Counted from the stretch's first letter, positions 51,460 through 61,776 are shown. The stretch is DNA of 64,000 nt from Kaistella sp. (GCA_019459085.1 JAIBEW010000011.1:1-64000), one strand, 5' to 3'. Notes: generated by a model from the letters alone, not told the origin. Translations and numbers: made by a program.

Positions 51460-54105
51460 CTATTTTTTCATAAAAAGCGTTTTATAAATTTCCAGCATCA
51501 CAAGAGGCAGCAGCCCAAGAACTGCCACCATCATCCAGCCTTTCAGATCGGGAAGCTGAAGCTTGAAGGACTCGCGCATTACCGGAATCAGCAAAACCAT
51601 CAACTGCAATGCAAAACCCAGAATAATGGCGCCTGTTAAATAGCGGTTGCCGAAAATACCGGTTTTATACAACGGCTTTCTGAAACTTCTCAATCCCAGC
51701 GAGTAATAGAGCTGTGCGGCAATCAGCACCAGAAAAGCCAGGGTTCGCGCATTGGCAAGAACTTTTTCCGGAACGTCGTCGTCAAACGGCGACCAACCCA
51801 GTTCATAATGGCCATACCAGAATGCAAAAGTGGTAATAAAGCCGATGAAAAGTCCGCCCGTTACGGTCATTAATCCTGCGCCGCGGGAGAAAAAACTTTC
51901 CTGAAGCGATCGTGGCGCTTCTCTCATCACCTCTTTATCCCCTTTATCCATCCCCAAAGCAATGGCGGGAAGCGAATCGGTGATCAGGTTAATCCACAAT
52001 AACTGAGTGGCAATAAGCGGCGATGACCATCCCATCAGGAGTGCGGGAACCATTGCCAGCACTTCGCCCAGGTTGCAGGTGAGAAGAAAGATGACGGATT
52101 TTTTAATATTGCTGTAAATATTCCTACCCTCTTCAATGGCTTTTACAATGGTCGAAAAATCATCATCGGTTAAGATCATATCTGCGGCGCCTTTGGCAAC
52201 ATCGGTTCCGGTGATTCCCATGGCAACGCCAATGTCTGCTGCATTCAGCGAGGGAGCGTCGTTCACACCGTCACCGGTCATGGACACCACATTTCCTTTG
52301 GCTTTCAGGGCGAGAACGATTTTCACCTTATGTTCCGGAGAAACGCGGGCAAAAACGTTGATATGATTTACTTTCGCGAGGAATTCTTCCTCGGTGAGCA
52401 GATCTATTTCGGTTCCGGTAAGCACTTCTGTGAAATCCTGCGCAATGTCCAGGTCCCGCGCAATGGAAAAAGCGGTGTTTTTGTGGTCTCCGGTAATCAT
52501 CACCGTTCTGATTCCCGCTTCTTTTGCCTCCTGAATCGATGGTTTCACTTCGGCTCTGGCCGGATCACTCATTCCTACAAGTCCTACGATAATCAGATCG
52601 GCTTCCAACTTTTCAGATGAAGAATCAGCGGCGGCGGGCTTGTAAGCGAGTGCCAAAGTCCTTAAGGAATGATCCGACATTTCTTTTGCGGCATTACTAA
52701 GTTTTTCTTTTTCCTCTTCCGTCAGCGGCTGGATTTCATCATTGATTAAAACTTTCGCTGCAACCTGAAACAGACTCCCCAATGCGCCTTTTGCAAAAAC
52801 AAAATGCTGTTGATTTTCATCCGCCACGAGCACCGACATTCGTTTACGTCCGGAATCAAAGGCTTTTTCACTGATCCTTTTGTAGCTGCGGACGATTTCG
52901 TTACGGTTCAGACCAATCTCATCACCGAGCATCAGCAGGGCAACTTCTGTCGGATCACCGGTTTGTTCCCCATTTTCGAGGGTGGCATCTGAACAGAGAA
53001 TCATTCCGGTGGTCAGAAATCTCACGGCTTCGGAAAATTCCTGCTTTTCCCCCTCCAGTTCCGTAAAACACGCGGAAGCAAACACCTGTGTAACGGTCAT
53101 TTTATTCTGTGTTAAAGTCCCCGTTTTATCGGAACAGATCACATTCACCGAACCCAGGGTTTCCACCGCCGGAAGCCTCCGGATAATGGCGTTTTTTTTC
53201 GACATCGCAGTAACTCCAACCGATAAGACCACAGCGACGATGGCTGCCAAACCTTCAGGAATCGATGCGACCGCCAGAGAAACGGCCGTCAGGAACATTT
53301 CTGCGGGGTCCCTGCCCTGAAAATAGGAAATCAGAAAAATAAAGATGCAGATTCCCGCCGCTGTTTTTCCGAGCATTTTACCCAGTTCATTCAGGCGCAG
53401 TTCCAAGGGTGTTTTTCTTCCTTTTCCCGGCTCGATGAGGTGGGCAATATGACCGAGCGCGGTCTGCATTCCGGTTTCCGTCACCACGCCGGCTCCGCGT
53501 CCGTATGTTACTAAAGACGACATAAAAGCCATGTTTCCGCGGTCTCCGATTGGTGTTTTGGGGTCGGTAAAAACAGTGTGGGCGTCTTTTGTTTCCGGAA
53601 CGGATTCTCCGGTGAGTGCAGATTCATCAATCTGCAGGTTCGCGGTTTCGGTCAAACGGAGGTCTGCCGGAATAATGCGTCCGGCTTCCAGAAAAACAAG
53701 ATCGCCGGGAACCAGATCCGCTGAATCAATTTCACGCATCAGGCCGTCTCTTTTGACCAATGCTTTGGGCGCTGAAATTTTCATGAGCGCCTCAATCGCG
53801 TTGCCGGCTTTAATTTCCTGGAAAACACCTATCACCGCATTCAGGACAATCACCAGCAGAATAATGCCGGCATCAATATATTCACCCATCAGAAATGTGA
53901 TGAACACTGCTGCAAAAAGCACGTAAATAAGCCAGTCGTTCAGCTGGGCCACAAAAACCTGAAGCACGGTTCTCTTCTTTTTGGCGAGCAGTTCATTGGG
54001 ACCGTACTGTTTTTTTCTCTTTCCGGCCTCGACAGAGGACAGCCCAGTATCAGAATTAACCTTCAGTTCGTGTAAAACATCCTCCACCGGTTTAGAAAAC
54101 CACAT
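51460..54105 (-). CDS. calcium-type P-type ATPase (P2, SERCA/PMCA-like)
   Basis: An 881-aa cation pump with the full P-type layout. N-terminal cation-transporter domain (residues about 1-70), helices M1-M2, actuator loop with LTGESVPETKD (near 170), M4 with VASIPEGLAA, phosphorylation site CSDKTGTLTQNKM (near 325), nucleotide domain, hinge MTGDGVNDAPSLNAADIG (near 625), and C-terminal helices with NLITDSLPAIALGM. The M4 PEGL and M6 N-x-x-TD residues fit Ca2+ transport out of the cell. Length is normal. The gene stands alone. Confidence 0.93.
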   Translation of the reverse strand: MWFSKPVEDVLHELKVNSDTGLSSVEAGKRKKQYGPNELLAKKKRTVLQVFVAQLNDWLIYVLFAAVFITFLMGEYIDAGIILLVIVLNAVIGVFQEIKAGNAIEALMKISAPKALVKRDGLMREIDSADLVPGDLVFLEAGRIIPADLRLTETANLQIDESALTGESVPETKDAHTVFTDPKTPIGDRGNMAFMSSLVTYGRGAGVVTETGMQTALGHIAHLIEPGKGRKTPLELRLNELGKMLGKTAAGICIFIFLISYFQGRDPAEMFLTAVSLAVASIPEGLAAIVAVVLSVGVTAMSKKNAIIRRLPAVETLGSVNVICSDKTGTLTQNKMTVTQVFASACFTELEGEKQEFSEAVRFLTTGMILCSDATLENGEQTGDPTEVALLMLGDEIGLNRNEIVRSYKRISEKAFDSGRKRMSVLVADENQQHFVFAKGALGSLFQVAAKVLINDEIQPLTEEEKEKLSNAAKEMSDHSLRTLALAYKPAAADSSSEKLEADLIIVGLVGMSDPARAEVKPSIQEAKEAGIRTVMITGDHKNTAFSIARDLDIAQDFTEVLTGTEIDLLTEEEFLAKVNHINVFARVSPEHKVKIVLALKAKGNVVSMTGDGVNDAPSLNAADIGVAMGITGTDVAKGAADMILTDDDFSTIVKAIEEGRNIYSNIKKSVIFLLTCNLGEVLAMVPALLMGWSSPLIATQLLWINLITDSLPAIALGMDKGDKEVMREAPRSLQESFFSRGAGLMTVTGGLFIGFITTFAFWYGHYELGWSPFDDDVPEKVLANARTLAFLVLIAAQLYYSLGLRSFRKPLYKTGIFGNRYLTGAIILGFALQLMVLLIPVMRESFKLQLPDLKGWMMVAVLGLLPLVMLEIYKTLFMKK

Positions 54106-54343
54106 GTTTTTATATTTCTATAAATTTAAGAAAAAATGTGCAGTACCGTGCAGGATATTCCTGTTGAGATTATCAAAAGCTGAAGATAAATTGCGGAACC
54201 GTTTGAATAGATATTTTATAATGAGAAAGCTACTCAATCGTACTGAAAAAACCTGTAAATAACTACTCGTCAGACAATTGTTAATTACTATTTTTCACAT
54301 ATAAAATATTTTTTTTATATCTTTAATACCTAAAATTTACAGT

Positions 54344-55306
54344 ATGGAAAAAAATTATTTTTTAAAAGACAACACAAATCAGTTTAGAAAACCGGTTTTT
54401 AAATCTGAAAAAAGAGGCACCCTGACTGTTTTTGCTCTGACAAGTATGTTAATGTTTTTCAGCGCCCTTACAATGAACGCGCAAATATCACAAACCGTTC
54501 CTAACATTACAGCAAGTTCTGGTTTTACGGGGGTCTATGCAAGTTCCGCACGAACCTATCAATTGATTATCGATGATTCCCAACTCACTCCACTTACAGG
54601 TCAATATCTCACCTCTATTGCATTCAGACTTCCAAGTAATGCTACTTCAAGCTGGCCCGCTACAGATGCTACCTATTCCAATTTTCAGATCTTCCTGAGT
54701 AATGGGGTAGACCCGGCTAACAGACAACTGGATTTTGCGGCAAATGTAGTGGGAACACAGACACAGGTGAAAACAGGGAGTCTAGTGGTACCGGCCGGAG
54801 CACTCACCTTTGGTTCTGATCCGAATGCATTCAGTCACATTTTGACATTTGACACTCCGTATTTATATAACGGCACCAATCTGGTGATTGAAATACGGCA
54901 TACAGGTAATGATGTTGGTTCCCGCTCAACCAACTCCACGGGAACGAGTACCGCAGGATATGGCTCGCTCTATACCGCTTGTTGGCAGGGGACTTCAGGT
55001 GTTATGCAGGGAAATTTCTCATTTGTGCAGATCAATTCTGTAAGTTCCTTAGGCGTGAAATCGGTAGAAATAGACGAAGGATTGTCGGTGTACCCGAATC
55101 CTGTAAAGGATCTTCTGTATGTGAAATCTTCCGGAGAAATCTCTGAGTTTCATGTTTTCAACTTCGTTGGTCAGAAAATTCATTCCCAAAAGAATACTTC
55201 GAAGACGCCGCAGTTAAATGTTACAAATTTTCCGTCAGGAAACTATATGCTTCAGCTGATCTATAAAAACGGGAACTCCTCTTCTGTAAGATTTATCAAG
55301 GAATAA
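54344..55306 (+). CDS. T9SS-secreted protein
   Basis: A 320-aa exported protein. The signal peptide is unusual: a polar N-terminal extension of about 26 residues (to KSEKRG) precedes the hydrophobic core TVFALTSMLMFFSALTMNAQ, with cleavage near residue 46. The middle is beta-rich, with the motif QYLTSIAFRLPSNATSSWPA. The C-terminus is a type A T9SS sorting domain (VYPNPVKDLLYVKS, GNYMLQLIYKNG, VRFIKE). The function of the mature domain is unknown; it resembles flavobacterial surface or matrix proteins. Confidence 0.82.
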   Translation: MEKNYFLKDNTNQFRKPVFKSEKRGTLTVFALTSMLMFFSALTMNAQISQTVPNITASSGFTGVYASSARTYQLIIDDSQLTPLTGQYLTSIAFRLPSNATSSWPATDATYSNFQIFLSNGVDPANRQLDFAANVVGTQTQVKTGSLVVPAGALTFGSDPNAFSHILTFDTPYLYNGTNLVIEIRHTGNDVGSRSTNSTGTSTAGYGSLYTACWQGTSGVMQGNFSFVQINSVSSLGVKSVEIDEGLSVYPNPVKDLLYVKSSGEISEFHVFNFVGQKIHSQKNTSKTPQLNVTNFPSGNYMLQLIYKNGNSSSVRFIKE

Positions 55307-55505
55307 ACTTGAAAAAACATATTCCCTTACGAGAATGCCAGTATTAATAATGTTGGATAGCCTAAACGGTAGATAATGAGTTATTAAAAGCCATAGAAAT
55401 AAAAGTGCAGTATAAAAGCGATAAGAGAATTTTTAAAACTCATTCGCCATCATCGGAATATTTATTATATTTAAAAACTATAATCATGATAAATTACCTG
55501 AAATT

Positions 55506-56468
55506 ATGTCACTAACATTTTTACTTTTAGTTCTGATCGCCGTAATTGTGGTCATTGGAGTCATCACCAAGAAACTTAACATTTTAACCTATTCTGAGCC
55601 GGACAAAAATGGTCATCAGAGACCTAACGGAGTAAAGTGGCGTCCGGTGACCTTTATTTTACTGGCGTGTATCGCCGCGCTTTTTCAGCCAATGAATTAC
55701 GACGTCATCAGCGTGGGCCACAAAGGACTTCTGATCAACCTTTTGGGCGACAAAAGAGGAGCATCCAATACGGAAGAGGTTTCCGGAGTGGTTTTCTACA
55801 ACAAGTATACGCAGGAAATACAGGAAATTCCACTGGATCAGAGGCATATCGAATATCCTGAATCCATTATCGTTGCTAAAGGCGGTTTTCCCTGCCCAAT
55901 TAAACCGTCTTTCAACTATTCGGTGAAAGAATCCACCGCGGCGGATATGTTTACGAATCTCCGCTCCACTTATAAAAAAGGAGGACTGGAAGCCATTCAG
56001 GAAGGCTGGCTGAATAACGCCATCATTGGGGCCATTAATGATGTTGCGAACAGACATTCAATAGATTACCTTTTTAACAACCGGGAAACCTATGAAGCTG
56101 AAATTCTGTCGGAAGTAAATAAAAGAATCGGAAAATGGTTCCTCGTGTCCCAGTTGAAAACCAATATCCAGCCGCCAAAAGCAATCCGGCAGTCTATTGA
56201 GGATAAAGCAACTGCGGATGCGGATGCGATAAAAGCCGAAGCTCAGGCGCGCGTTGCTCAGGCCGATGCACAGAGAAAGATTCAGCTGGCAAAAGGAGAT
56301 TCGGCCTCTGTGGTCATCAGGGCGCAGGCGGAAGCAAAAGCGATAAGTCTGAAGCAGCAATCCATCACCCAGACTTATGTAGAATACCAGAGAGTCCTGA
56401 AATGGGACGGTGTAATGCCCACCACGGTGTTGGGCAGTGGCTCCAATACACTTCTAAATATAAAATAG
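55506..56468 (+). CDS. SPFH/band 7 membrane protein
   Basis: A 320-aa prohibitin/HflK-type protein. Two N-terminal hydrophobic helices (FLLLVLIAVIVVIGVI and FILLACIAALF) are followed by the SPFH domain (DVISVGHKGLLINLLGD, then RHIEYPESIIVAKGGFPCPI), and a C-terminal coiled-coil part rich in Ala, Gln and Lys (ADAIKAEAQARVAQADAQRK). It probably forms an oligomeric membrane scaffold. A strong terminator lies shortly downstream and the next gene is convergent. Confidence 0.9.
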   Translation: MSLTFLLLVLIAVIVVIGVITKKLNILTYSEPDKNGHQRPNGVKWRPVTFILLACIAALFQPMNYDVISVGHKGLLINLLGDKRGASNTEEVSGVVFYNKYTQEIQEIPLDQRHIEYPESIIVAKGGFPCPIKPSFNYSVKESTAADMFTNLRSTYKKGGLEAIQEGWLNNAIIGAINDVANRHSIDYLFNNRETYEAEILSEVNKRIGKWFLVSQLKTNIQPPKAIRQSIEDKATADADAIKAEAQARVAQADAQRKIQLAKGDSASVVIRAQAEAKAISLKQQSITQTYVEYQRVLKWDGVMPTTVLGSGSNTLLNIK

Positions 56469-56513
56469 AAGTCTGCTGATTCACTTTCGGTTCAGCGTAG
56501 TAGTCTAAGTTCT

Positions 56514-56550
56514 AAAAAAGCAGGTTTTTGACCTGCTTTTATTTTTTTTA
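56514..56550. terminator. terminator between convergent SPFH and SDR genes
   Basis: AAAAGCAGGT (to 56525), 5-nt loop, ACCTGCTTTT, then a T-rich tail. It can serve both directions. Confidence 0.8.
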
Positions 56551-56558
56551 AAAGATGA

Positions 56559-57272
56559 TTAAGGGTTGGTGGAGAAAATCGACCCGTTCGCGATCAATGC
56601 CCTTCTGTTCATTTTGAGGATGTCTCTTACCCACTCCGCAAAATCTTCCGGCTGCAACACTTTATCCGGATTCCCGTCCGTTAATCCTGCCTCAATCGAC
56701 ATATCACTTGCAATCGTACTTGGCGTGAGCGTAATCACGCGGATATTCTGTTTTCTCCATTCTGCCATCATCGACTGAGACAGAGAAACCACGGCAGCTT
56801 TTGAGGCGGCATAAGCCGACATATTCGGTCCACCCTTCAGTCCGGCGGTCGACGCTACATTCACAATATCACCCTCCCCTTTTTCTTTGAGATACGGATA
56901 GACTGCCTTCGCGGCATAATATACCCCGAAAAGATTTGTCCGGATCACCTGTTCCCACGTTTCCGACGACATTTCTTCGATGCTTCCGAAGTCGCCTATG
57001 CCTGCATTGTTGATGAGAATATCCACTCCGCCAAGTTCTTTGGCCAAAGATTCAATCCCGGATTTTACGGCCGCTTCCTCGTCGATGCTGAAAGCAGCAA
57101 ATGCAGCCTGAACGCCGAGCATTTTAATTTCTTCGGCTGTTTTTTTCAGATGTTCCTCATTTCTTCCGGTAATACCAATGTTGACGCCTTCAGCAGCAAG
57201 CGCCAAAGCCACAGCTTTCCCGAGGCCTCTTCCGCCACCGGTTACAATGGCATTTTTTCCTTTTAAATTCAT
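56559..57272 (-). CDS. short-chain dehydrogenase/reductase (3-ketoacyl-ACP reductase-like)
   Basis: A 237-aa NAD(P)H-dependent oxidoreductase. The cofactor motif is TGGGRGLGKAVALAL (near 10-24), then NNAGIGDFGS, and the catalytic Tyr-Lys in YAASKAAVVSLSQ, preceded by the Ser in NVASTAG. The start at 57272 (MNLKGKNAIVTGG) is used in the family; an in-frame ATG 21 nt earlier is less likely. Substrate unknown; sequence is closest in style to FabG-type enzymes. Confidence 0.92.
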   Translation of the reverse strand: MNLKGKNAIVTGGGRGLGKAVALALAAEGVNIGITGRNEEHLKKTAEEIKMLGVQAAFAAFSIDEEAAVKSGIESLAKELGGVDILINNAGIGDFGSIEEMSSETWEQVIRTNLFGVYYAAKAVYPYLKEKGEGDIVNVASTAGLKGGPNMSAYAASKAAVVSLSQSMMAEWRKQNIRVITLTPSTIASDMSIEAGLTDGNPDKVLQPEDFAEWVRDILKMNRRALIANGSIFSTNP

Positions 57273-57458
57273 AGTCTTGTTATTTAGAAACAAAATTACG
57301 GAATATCATTTTTTTTAGCGGCAAAACGCGGCCTTATTTAAGCTTCGAAGTGTATTTCTCCAATACGCTGGGTTTTATCTGATTTTAAATGCAATTTTTT
57401 TCAGTCTTCATTAGGAAGTTAGCGCCGAATAATGTTATTTTTGCACCCTCAATCCGAT

Positions 57459-57540
57459 GCCCGGATGGTGAAATTGGTAGACACGCTCGTTTCAGGTGCG
57501 GGTGCCCACAAGCTTGCAGGTTCGAGTCCTGTTCCGGGCA
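57459..57540 (+). tRNA. tRNA-Leu (CAG)
   Basis: A class II tRNA with acceptor GCCCGGA/TCCGGGC, discriminator A, D-arm GGTGAAATTGGTAGAC, and a long variable arm (GGGTGCCCACAAGCTTGC). The anticodon loop TTCAGGT gives CAG (57493-57495). The 3' CCA is not encoded. A terminator follows. Confidence 0.95.
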
Positions 57541-57541
57541 C

Positions 57542-57573
57542 AAAAAAACACACTTTTTGAAGTGTGTTTTTTT
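57542..57573 (+). terminator. terminator after tRNA-Leu
   Basis: CACACTT-TTTG-AAGTGTG hairpin with seven A before and seven T after. Confidence 0.85.
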
Positions 57574-58055
57574 GTTTGTGAGAGATGAACTGATCTCGCT
57601 TAAAATTTTATGAAAATTCTAAAACTATGTGAAAGTTTAGAACTTTAACATCGCTGAATAGAAGGTGATAAATAGAGATACTGGATCCATAATCTTGTAA
57701 CCGGTCCTTACACTGCTTTGTGTAACGAGTTATCCGGGCTCGAAAGTTTTAAAGTGCCGAAAAAGTTCTATTCCAAAACTGCTGAATTACCAAAAACGCC
57801 CTTATACGGTACATCAAATTGATCCATAAAGGCTCTCACGATGAAGAAATCAACTAACGATTAGTCACTGCCACGCCTTCACGGACAGAACGTTAAAAAT
57901 TTGGATGACTGATTTTATATTCGCATATTTGATAGCGTTACGATAACGAAGAAAAGCCAACAAAAATAAAAAAAATTGCCTTTTTTTAAGTCAGATCACC
58001 GGCTTTCAACGTAAATGTTTTTCATCCTTCTTCTACCAATCAAAAGCACACAGAG
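57574..58055. other. intergenic region, no gene seen
   Basis: About 480 nt between the tRNA terminator and the transporter gene. Only short frames with frequent stops on both strands; I see no repeat or clear promoter. Confidence 0.5.
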
Positions 58056-59324
58056 ATGACCAAAAAAACCATTTCGAACAAACTTTCGCGCTTTTGGAAA
58101 ATAATCGGTCCGGGACTCGTAACGGGTGCCAGTGACGATGATCCGTCGGGGATCGCCACGTATTCACAGGCCGGTGCGGCATACGGACTTTCAACGCTGT
58201 GGACGGCGATTGTTGCATTTCCGCTCATGGCTGCCATTCAGCAAATGTGTGCGAGAATTGGCTTGGTCACATCAATGGGCCTTACCGGAACTTTGAAAAA
58301 GCACTATCCAAGACCTGTTCTGTACTTGATGTTGCTTTTCAGTTTTCCTGCCATCATCATGAACATTGGTGCGGATATAGCCGCTATGGGCGCGGTTGGG
58401 AACATGCTGTTTCCTGCCGTCGACGCTTCCTATTTCAGTGTTTTTTTTACAGTTCTGCTGTTGGTCTTAATCATTTATCTGCCTTATCTGAAAATCGCCT
58501 CGATTCTGAAATATCTATGCATCGTAATGCTGGTGTATTTTATTGTTCCATTTTTATACGAACAGGATTTCAGGGAAATTTTTAAATCCACCTTTATTCC
58601 GACTTTAAAATTTGATAGAGATTTTATGGTCATTATCGTAGGCATCCTCGGCACAACAATATCACCGTATCTTTTCTTTTGGCAGGCATCTGTAGAAGTT
58701 GAAGAAATGAAACATAAAAAAACACACCTTGTTGTTAATAAGAGAATCATTCATGAAATGAAGCTGGATGTGGATTTTGGAATGACTTTTTCGGGCCTTG
58801 TGATGTATTTTATAATTTTAACCACCGGAACGGTATTGTTTCAAGGGGGCGTTCATCAGATCGACACGGTGGAACAGGCCGCTATGGCTTTAAAACCTTT
58901 AGCCGGAAATCTGGCCTACCTGCTGTTCGCAGTTGGTGTAATAGGTACCGGTCTCATTGCAATTCCGGTTTTGAGCGGTTCACTTTCCTATATTTTCGCA
59001 GAGACCTTTGGCTGGGAAGAGGGTCTTGATAAAAAATTTCATGAGGCCAGAGGTTTTTACATCATCATTGGAATCTCCCTCATACTCGGTCTTTCTCTGA
59101 ATTATGTGGGAATCTCCCCAGTTCGGGCATTAATCTACACGGCAGTACTTTATGGCATCACTGCTCCGGTCTTAATTGCGATCATTCTTCACATTTCGAA
59201 TAACCGAAAAATAATGGGCCGTTTTGTCAACTCCACAATGACCAATATTCTGGGGTTTGCAGCATTATTCATCATGACCGCAGCGGCCGGCGTCCTACTG
59301 TATCTGCAGTTTGCGGGCGAATAA
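58056..59324 (+). CDS. NRAMP-related metal ion transporter
   Basis: A 422-aa membrane protein with about 11 helices. The first helix carries LVTGASDDDPSGIATYSQAG, matching the NRAMP helix-1 region, but the canonical DPGN reads DPSG. In helix 6, where NRAMPs have MPH, the sequence is LFFWQASVEVEEMK, so the metal-binding Met is replaced by Gln/Ala. This points to a divergent NRAMP-related clade with unknown substrate, possibly Mg2+ or another non-typical ion. Length and helix layout are otherwise normal. Confidence 0.85.
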   Translation: MTKKTISNKLSRFWKIIGPGLVTGASDDDPSGIATYSQAGAAYGLSTLWTAIVAFPLMAAIQQMCARIGLVTSMGLTGTLKKHYPRPVLYLMLLFSFPAIIMNIGADIAAMGAVGNMLFPAVDASYFSVFFTVLLLVLIIYLPYLKIASILKYLCIVMLVYFIVPFLYEQDFREIFKSTFIPTLKFDRDFMVIIVGILGTTISPYLFFWQASVEVEEMKHKKTHLVVNKRIIHEMKLDVDFGMTFSGLVMYFIILTTGTVLFQGGVHQIDTVEQAAMALKPLAGNLAYLLFAVGVIGTGLIAIPVLSGSLSYIFAETFGWEEGLDKKFHEARGFYIIIGISLILGLSLNYVGISPVRALIYTAVLYGITAPVLIAIILHISNNRKIMGRFVNSTMTNILGFAALFIMTAAAGVLLYLQFAGE

Positions 59325-59379
59325 ATTGTTGCATGAAATTTATTAACATCTGACAGTCAGTATTTTAATTGATAAAATA

Positions 59380-59411
59380 TTTGGATATTTAAAAATAGCG
59401 ATGTAAATTTG
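59380..59411 (+). promoter_or_regulatory. promoter of the T9SS gene at 59440
   Basis: TTTG (59380-59383), 20 nt, TAAATTTG (59404-59411): both boxes match the Bacteroidota consensus. Distance to the start codon is 28 nt. Confidence 0.7.
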
Positions 59412-59439
59412 AGGGAGAAGAACTCTAAATCCCAACGAT

Positions 59440-60948
59440 ATGAAAACATTCTTTACCACCTTGTTTTTTCTGGTTATCAGCTTTCAATTCTACTGCCAGA
59501 ACATCTCTTTAGATCCCGGCTATGCAATCAATGGGGTACTCCGTCTTCCCGCTCCGAGCACTTCTGAAATTAATTCCTTTGATTTTGATCAGAATGGAAA
59601 CGTTTATACCGCCGGTTCCACTTTGCAGGGCAGCGGTTCCGGAATTTTCCGGCTCACGGTTTCAAAATCCGGACCTACCGGAGTGCTTGACTCCCAATTT
59701 GGCACGAATGGTATTTCCACCATTTCCTTTGAAAACTCGGAATACCCGCTCGACATCAAAGTATTGCCCAACTCAAAGATCCTCGTCAGCGGCTCAGCGT
59801 ATACCGGCCACACGCCATCCGGTCCGGGAATTCATATAGGATTTCTCGTCAGGCTCAATACAGACGGCACTCTGGATCATACATTTTCCAACAATGGAGT
59901 CTTCAGATTCACAGGGTCAGCCAGCCACTTTACCAGCATTCATTTAATGGATGACAGCAGCATTATGCTGAGCGGAAACATCAACCACGAGGCAGCTTTA
60001 CTCAAACTCAATCCCACGGGAAATGTTGACCTGCTATTCGGGATTAACGGAATTAAGAACCTTTCATCATCCGGTTTTAATTTTCTTTTATGGAAAAGTG
60101 TGCCGAGCGATGAAGGAAACCTTATTTCAGTGGGCTACGACTACACTGATCTCGGGAATACAAAAATCGCTTACTGCGAAACCGATATGCAGGGCAACTT
60201 TGTACCCTCTTTCGGGACAGGTGGAAAAGTGGTTTTAGATCTCTACAACGGCATTCCGAACATTACCGAACTGTTGACGACTATAAAAAAAGCGCCGGAT
60301 GGTCAGTACTATCTTGGCGGATATCATATCTCCAATGTCCTCATCAGAATAAATGCCGATGGCAGTTTCGACCCCGCGTTCGCCTCAGCCGGTGTTCTCA
60401 CCCACGCCACTCCATTTAAGGATTTCGACATACAGAATGACGGCAAGATCCTTTTGGCCGGCACTAAAGTAATTTCAGACTACAACTACGGGTATACAGT
60501 CACCCGGCTCAACAGCAATGGTAACGTTGACATAACCTTTAACAGCGGCACCGCTTTCGCCCTTGACCTTTCTCCCGAAAATGACTACATCCAGTGCCTG
60601 AAATCATTAGGTCCGGACACCTTTATGATTGGCGGTTCTTCCTATGAAAGCGGGGCAGCAAAATCAACACTTATCAAACTGATTCTGAACAGTGCCTTAA
60701 CAACTGATGAGGTCAGCGCCCAACCGGTCATTCAGATCTATCCAAATCCATTTAAGGACCGCATAACGGTCAATGGAGCCGGAAAGCTGAACAAAGCCGT
60801 TATCTACAATGCTGCAGGAAGGCTGATTCCTTCGCGGCTGCAGGATAACACCATCCTGATCGGCGCAGATCTTCCAAAAGGTGTTTATTTTTTAAATGCA
60901 GAAACCCAGAAAGGAAAAACAATCACCAGTAAACTGATTAAAGAATAG
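59440..60948 (+). CDS. T9SS-secreted protein with delta-60 repeats
   Basis: A 502-aa exported protein with a signal peptide (cleavage near FYCQ, residue 20). It contains several delta-60 repeats, of the type RLNTDGTLDHTFSNNGVF, LNPTGNVDLLFGINGI and RINADGSFDPAFASAGVL, which form a beta-propeller-like fold. The C-terminus is a type A T9SS sorting domain (IYPNPFKDRITVNGAG, LPKGVYFLNAETQKG, KLIKE). It is probably surface-exposed or released. No enzyme motif is seen. A consensus promoter lies upstream. Confidence 0.88.
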   Translation: MKTFFTTLFFLVISFQFYCQNISLDPGYAINGVLRLPAPSTSEINSFDFDQNGNVYTAGSTLQGSGSGIFRLTVSKSGPTGVLDSQFGTNGISTISFENSEYPLDIKVLPNSKILVSGSAYTGHTPSGPGIHIGFLVRLNTDGTLDHTFSNNGVFRFTGSASHFTSIHLMDDSSIMLSGNINHEAALLKLNPTGNVDLLFGINGIKNLSSSGFNFLLWKSVPSDEGNLISVGYDYTDLGNTKIAYCETDMQGNFVPSFGTGGKVVLDLYNGIPNITELLTTIKKAPDGQYYLGGYHISNVLIRINADGSFDPAFASAGVLTHATPFKDFDIQNDGKILLAGTKVISDYNYGYTVTRLNSNGNVDITFNSGTAFALDLSPENDYIQCLKSLGPDTFMIGGSSYESGAAKSTLIKLILNSALTTDEVSAQPVIQIYPNPFKDRITVNGAGKLNKAVIYNAAGRLIPSRLQDNTILIGADLPKGVYFLNAETQKGKTITSKLIKE

Positions 60949-61200
60949 CAAACTGGGCAGATCAAGATCATCTCGTAAGCGGTGATAAAAATAATACAGG
61001 TAAACCTTTCAACGGCAGGAAAAATAACTTAAAAAATTAACAGCTTTAAAACCGGAACTGGCGCAATTGGTCGACAGTCTTCAAGATTCGGCCGTGAAAC
61101 AATGACTGCGGTATTAAAGGGAAATGAAAATAAAGGGCACCTTTTTTTATTTACATACGATTCTTCCGTTGCTGGACATTGGTAAAAAAAAAAGAAACTA

Positions 61201-61776
61201 ATGAAAATATATATTTTATTAGGACATCCTGATAGCGAAACTTTCAACGGAGAAATAATGGAAACCTATGCAAAGACTGCAGCTTTAACAGGACACGAGG
61301 TGAGGATCCAACAAATTGGAAAAATGAAATTTGACCCTGTCTTATGGAAAGGCTATAAAGAGATTCAGGAACTTGAAAACGACCTTAAAATTGCACAGGA
61401 AAATATTCTGTGGTGTAACAGATGGGTGCTGGTTTACCCCATTTGGTGGGGATCAGTGCCGGCTTTGCTGAAAGGTTTTTTTGACAGAACCCTTTATTCG
61501 GGCTTTGCTTATAAATACCATGAGAACGATCCTTTATGGGATAAACTCCTCAAAGGTCGGTCTGCAGACATAATAACAACCTGCGACGCCCCAAAATGGT
61601 GGATCTGGTGGCAGTACCGCAACAGTGATTTGAATACCGTGGATCGGGCGACTCTGCGGTTTTGTGGTTTCAGTCCAATACGGGTAAAAAGAATAGACCG
61701 CCTGCGCTACAAAGACTTTACAAAACGGAAAAAAATTCTGGAAGAAGTAAAAAAATGGGTGCCAACGATCCAATAA
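61201..61776 (+). CDS. NAD(P)H-quinone reductase-like flavoprotein
   Basis: A 191-aa flavodoxin-fold oxidoreductase of the MdaB/KefF/NQO family. The FMN/FAD site is seen in LLGHPDSETFNGEIMETYA and the second block VLVYPIWWGSVPALLKGFFD. The C-terminal part is short and basic (VKRIDRLRYKDFTKRKK). It may reduce quinones or act as a detoxifying reductase. The next gene overlaps its 3' end by 22 nt, implying coupling. The upstream A-rich run ends at the start codon, and no Shine-Dalgarno is needed in this phylum. Confidence 0.88.
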   Translation: MKIYILLGHPDSETFNGEIMETYAKTAALTGHEVRIQQIGKMKFDPVLWKGYKEIQELENDLKIAQENILWCNRWVLVYPIWWGSVPALLKGFFDRTLYSGFAYKYHENDPLWDKLLKGRSADIITTCDAPKWWIWWQYRNSDLNTVDRATLRFCGFSPIRVKRIDRLRYKDFTKRKKILEEVKKWVPTIQ

